Assembly: GCF_025751495.1 (NCBI RefSeq)
Contig: NZ_JAOWKZ010000002.1
Coordinates: 620,001-684,000 of the forward strand
Source: Albidovulum litorale
GTDB taxonomy: Bacteria > Pseudomonadota > Alphaproteobacteria > Rhodobacterales > Rhodobacteraceae
DNA: 64,000 bases
Reading direction: 5' to 3'
The notes beneath the pieces are model-generated. The model was given only the letters and a program-made list of their open reading frames with translations. It did no database searches and was not told where the DNA came from. Shown here in pieces: positions 60,881 to 64,000 of this stretch. Positions within the stretch are counted from its first letter, which is position 1. Each line of letters begins with the position of its first letter. The position numbers and the translations under genes are program-made.

Positions 60881-62599
60881 ATGGACCTATTTCCCTTTCT
60901 CGCACCGTCGCGGCCCGGCGCGCCGTCGGTTGGTGCCCAACTGACGGCGGATAGCAATGCCACCGCCCAAGGGCTGGTTGGCAATCTTGCAGCCTTTCTG
61001 GCGGTTTTTGTGGTCCGCATTCCTGAAAAAGGGGGCAGCGATGGCCACACCTCGATGACAGACGCACCCATGGGCGACATTGCCGGAAGGACATTTCTTA
61101 CCGCCAGCGAGGGGTCGGACGCGGCGGAGAGCGATGCGACCGAAGATGGCGCATCGACTGAACCGGCCGCGGCAATGCCGACCGTCACGGTCGCGCCCGC
61201 AATCGCCCCTGCGCAGGTCGTCGAATCCAGTTTACCCGAAGCGCGTGATAAGTCCGCCCCGTCGATGACACCACAAGACCACACTGTACCCGAGGGCACT
61301 GCTCTGGGGCAGCCGGTTCGGCCCGGTCAGTGGAGCTTGTCTATGCCACCGGTGCCCGCCCTGCCGCGGCGAGGCGATGAACGAACCGTCAGGCGGACGG
61401 ACAGTTTCGCTTTGAGCCCCGGCGCGGTTGCGCATGCTGACGGCGACCGCAAGCCGGGTCGCAATGGCCCGGTGCCGAACGCGACGGCCGCATCGGAGGA
61501 GCGTCCACCTGATACGGGTGTCGCACCAGATTCCCGGGCGTTGGCCCGAGCGGATGCGACGGTGATGATCAGGCGCGCAACTCAGGATGCAGACATGGGC
61601 CCGGCGGCGGTCAAGCACAGCCCTTCGGGCGCGCCTTCGGCCGCGCCAAGGGCGACGGAACCCGCACCGGCCGTGACGATGCCCCTCCCCGCCAGTTCAG
61701 CAACATCCATAGCCGCGGATGCAGTATTGCAGTCGCGCCCGATCCAGATCGGCCAGGCTCCTCCGGTCGACGCGCGGGTGGATGCACCGAGCAATATCAG
61801 GCCTCTGGCGCGCCCAGATCCGTCTTTGGCGCCAGCTGGACAGGGCCGCGTTTCGAAAGATGAACAGGCAATTGAGCATAGCGCGGACAGCGCACCGCAT
61901 TTCTCGAAACCGGACCGAATGGTCGCCGCCGCGCCCTTCAACGTCCAGGCGCCTGAGACTATCCGTGACGAATCCGAACTCGCGTCAGGGCCGAACAAAA
62001 CGGGTCGGCGGGATAGCCCCGCCGCGCTTGAGGGCGCGCGACCGTCCTGTGCCTTGGTTGCGGAAACCATCAGCCGTCCGGTGCCGTCTCTGGAAATCGA
62101 AACAGGTTCAGCGCCGCTGGCTGATGTGTCTGCAATCACCGCATCGCCCGACACCGGACAAACGCCGCGCGCAGAGCACCGGACGGCGTCCGTGACGCAG
62201 ACACTGCCGCAGGGGTTGGGCCACCGTCTGGCCGAAACTGTCGCCACGTTTCCAGATAGGCCGGTGGAGGTGACGCTGTCGCCGGAGGAACTTGGTCGGG
62301 TACGGATGTCGCTTGCCACCCATGACGGCGCACTGACCATGAACGTGGTCGCCGACCGGCCCGAAACGCTCGACCTTTTGCGTCGCAATATTGATCAGTT
62401 GGCTCAGGACTTCCGCGACCTCGGCTTCCGCGACCTCAGCTTCAGCTTCGGCGACAGGTCCGCCGGGCAGTCGCCAGAACACTTGCCGGAGGATACCGCC
62501 ACCGAAACCGAATCCGAGACCATTACACTCCATCAACCCGCCCGGCATCCGCATCTGACCGCGACGCTACCAGAGGGCGGACTGGATCTGAGACTCTAG
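60881..62599 (+). CDS. fliK: Hook-length control protein FliK
   Basis: 572 residues. The first 470 are low-complexity (Pro/Ala/Ser/Asp-rich) and probably disordered, as expected for the molecular ruler. The conserved C-terminal domain (about 470-550) has PVEVTLSPEELGRVRMSLATHDGALTMNVVADRPETLDLLRRNIDQLAQDFRDLG. It measures hook length and signals FlhB to switch substrate. The start at 60881 is chosen because the open frame further upstream lies antisense to flgJ. It is followed 13 bases later by flgD. Confidence 0.92.
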   Translation: MDLFPFLAPSRPGAPSVGAQLTADSNATAQGLVGNLAAFLAVFVVRIPEKGGSDGHTSMTDAPMGDIAGRTFLTASEGSDAAESDATEDGASTEPAAAMPTVTVAPAIAPAQVVESSLPEARDKSAPSMTPQDHTVPEGTALGQPVRPGQWSLSMPPVPALPRRGDERTVRRTDSFALSPGAVAHADGDRKPGRNGPVPNATAASEERPPDTGVAPDSRALARADATVMIRRATQDADMGPAAVKHSPSGAPSAAPRATEPAPAVTMPLPASSATSIAADAVLQSRPIQIGQAPPVDARVDAPSNIRPLARPDPSLAPAGQGRVSKDEQAIEHSADSAPHFSKPDRMVAAAPFNVQAPETIRDESELASGPNKTGRRDSPAALEGARPSCALVAETISRPVPSLEIETGSAPLADVSAITASPDTGQTPRAEHRTASVTQTLPQGLGHRLAETVATFPDRPVEVTLSPEELGRVRMSLATHDGALTMNVVADRPETLDLLRRNIDQLAQDFRDLGFRDLSFSFGDRSAGQSPEHLPEDTATETESETITLHQPARHPHLTATLPEGGLDLRL

Positions 62600-62612
62600 A
62601 AGGGAGAAAACC

Positions 62613-63284
62613 ATGGTTACCGTGACCGCTGCGGGCACAGCCCAGAACAGTCAAAGCCCCGCCAGATCCGCAGACGCGCGAGGCAGCATGATCAGCAGCG
62701 ATTTCCAGACCTTCCTTCTGATGCTGACCACGCAAATCCAGAATCAGGACCCGCTTAACCCTATGGAAAGCACGGAATTCGCGCAGCAACTCGCGACCTT
62801 TTCGGGCGTTGAGCAGCAAGTGAAGACGAATACTTTGTTGGAAACCCTCTCCGACAAACTCGGCCTTTCCGGCATTGCCCAGCTTGCCCCCTGGGTCGGG
62901 ATGGAGGCGCGGGTGGATGCGCCGGTCATGTTCGACGGTGCGCCGCTAACGCTTTACCCAGTCCCCGATGCCTCTGCGGATCAGGCCGTGCTGGTCGTCA
63001 ACGACGCGAATGGCAGGGAAGTGATGCGGTCGCCTGCGGCGGTGTCTTCGGCACCCGTTGATTGGGCGGGAACGGATGCATCGGGTTCGCCGCTGCCATC
63101 CGGCGCATATTCCTTTACCCTTGAGAGTTATAGTGGCGGCGAATTGATCGGAACGACCGCGATTCAAACATATGGAAAGATAACCGAGGTGCGGAATGGA
63201 GTTTCCGGCCCCGAGGTCGTGCTGGAAGGCGGTTCGGTCATCACCACGTCAGACATCGCAGCTCTTCGTGCGGCATCGGGGTGA
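62613..63284 (+). CDS. flgD: Hook-capping protein FlgD
   Basis: 223 residues. The N-terminal part has SDFQTFLLMLTTQIQNQDPLNPMESTEFAQQLATFSGVEQQVKTNTLLE, the FlgD signature. The rest carries a FlgD Ig/tudor-like fold (VLVVNDANGREVMRSP, PLPSGAYSFTLESY). It caps the growing hook and is lost at junction assembly. It is the last gene of the cluster and ends three bases from the opposing ubiB. Confidence 0.95.
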   Translation: MVTVTAAGTAQNSQSPARSADARGSMISSDFQTFLLMLTTQIQNQDPLNPMESTEFAQQLATFSGVEQQVKTNTLLETLSDKLGLSGIAQLAPWVGMEARVDAPVMFDGAPLTLYPVPDASADQAVLVVNDANGREVMRSPAAVSSAPVDWAGTDASGSPLPSGAYSFTLESYSGGELIGTTAIQTYGKITEVRNGVSGPEVVLEGGSVITTSDIAALRAASG

Positions 63285-63287
63285 GGA

Positions 63288-64000
63288 TCAGAACCAGTAG
63301 ACTGCCGTCATGGCCAGTCCGGCAAGACCTGCACCAAGGCCGACGAGTGCGAGCGCCCGGAGCTTTGAGGGTTTTTCTGCGGGCTTTGCCTCTTCCGTCT
63401 GCCGGATCAGAAGCGCCTCGGCCAGTTGCGGCAGGCGGGGTCCAAACCGGCTGACAACCTGCGCCGTGCGGATCAGATCGCGGACAAGGGCCTTGGGGCC
63501 GATGTTTTCGCGGATGTAGCGCTCCACCACCGGCTTCGCGACCTGCCAGATATTGATGTTGGGGTTGAGCGAGCGGGCCACGCCCTCTACCACCACCATC
63601 GTGCGTTGCAACAGGATCAGCTCAGTCCGCGTCTGCATGCCAAACCGCTCGGTCACCTCGAACAGATAGGACAGCAGCCGCGCCATCGAGATGCGGGTTG
63701 CATCCATGCCGAATATCGGCTCGCCCACGGCACGCAAGGCGCGGGCAAACTCATCCACGTCACGATCGCGGGGCACATAGCCTGCCTCGAAATGCACCTC
63801 GGCCACACGCCGGTAATCGCGGCGGATGAAGCCGATCAGAATCTCGGCATAGACGCGGCGGGTGTACTCGTCGATATGGCCCATGATGCCGAAGTCATAG
63901 GCGACGATGTCCCCATTCGGCGCGACCTTCAGGTTGCCCTGATGCATATCGGCATGGAAATAGCCGTCCCGAAGCGCATGGCTGAGGAAAAGCTGCAGCA
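63288..64000 (-). CDS. ubiB: UbiB (ABC1/ADCK-like kinase), C-terminal part
   Basis: About 237 C-terminal codons are inside the window; the gene continues beyond base 64000. The visible part starts around GYFHADMHQGNL, the catalytic loop of the ABC1 kinase-like family, then VAYDFGIMGHID with the metal-binding DFG-like residues. Two hydrophobic helices near the C-terminus (LGAGLAGLAMTAVYWF) are membrane anchors. UbiB is required for ubiquinone synthesis through an atypical ATPase or kinase activity. It is transcribed towards the flagellar cluster and ends just after flgD. Confidence 0.93.
   Translation of the reverse strand, partial: LQLFLSHALRDGYFHADMHQGNLKVAPNGDIVAYDFGIMGHIDEYTRRVYAEILIGFIRRDYRRVAEVHFEAGYVPRDRDVDEFARALRAVGEPIFGMDATRISMARLLSYLFEVTERFGMQTRTELILLQRTMVVVEGVARSLNPNINIWQVAKPVVERYIRENIGPKALVRDLIRTAQVVSRFGPRLPQLAEALLIRQTEEAKPAEKPSKLRALALVGLGAGLAGLAMTAVYWF

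Overview
The window looks like a chromosomal segment of a high-GC alphaproteobacterium of the Rhodobacterales (Rhodobacteraceae and relatives). The basis is the family content and order: a CcrM-type GANTC methyltransferase beside rnhB, a DUF2125 protein, DciA and a DsbA-like protein next to mutY, flaF/flbT flagellin regulators, and a flagellar cluster with several CtrA-like promoter boxes. No rRNA, tRNA, insertion sequence, prophage or CRISPR array was seen.

Bases 1-31,400 are a mosaic of short housekeeping and metabolic units. In order they are: the end of an MFS transporter; an ornithine-cyclodeaminase-family gene with a HAD phosphatase; a drug/metabolite exporter; a GST; a glycine-zipper lipoprotein; ada; a flavoprotein with an MscS channel; an HNH protein; a second ornithine-cyclodeaminase-family gene with a crotonase; a DUF2125 protein; pmbA with an inositol-phosphatase-like gene; a divergent pair made of a trypsin-like protease and a stand-alone copy of its N-terminal domain; a WaaA-like transferase with lpxK; a CaiB-type CoA transferase; dsbA and dciA; mutY; alkB; an ATC-hydrolase-like gene; ccrM with rnhB; small secreted proteins; a membrane protein with a C-terminal winged helix; the two genes of the carboxy(nor)spermidine route; a PLP enzyme; and a VOC protein.

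Bases 31,530-63,284 are one almost uninterrupted flagellar cluster of about 38 genes in alternating transcription blocks: motB/flgE-flgK-flgL-flgI (+); fliF-fliH-fliN-fliP (-); fliL-X-motE-motA-(large periplasmic protein)-slt-flhA-fliR-flhB-fliJ-like (+); flgB-flgC-fliE-fliQ-flgF-flgG-flgA-flgH-fliL2 (-); fliI (+); flagellin-flaF-flbT-DUF1217 (-); flgJ-flgN (-); fliK-flgD (+). It covers the export gate, ATPase, rod, rings, hook, junction, one flagellin and the stator. fliG, fliM, fliD and fliS are not in the window. Most block starts carry two TTAR-like tetramers exactly 7 bp apart, the geometry of a CtrA box. The last bases are the 3' part of ubiB.

The points most worth following are: (1) the divergent protease / N-domain pair, which looks like an inverted duplication, with a Cys/His-rich insertion beside the protease active site; (2) GANTC sites inside the likely ccrM promoter; (3) the repeated CtrA-box geometry and a structured flagellin leader next to flbT; (4) a WaaA-like protein that lacks the family catalytic motifs; (5) an 819-residue periplasmic protein that may be the MotC counterpart; (6) a four-unit 11-bp tandem repeat upstream of pmbA. 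All assignments were made by reading the sequence; no database search was run.
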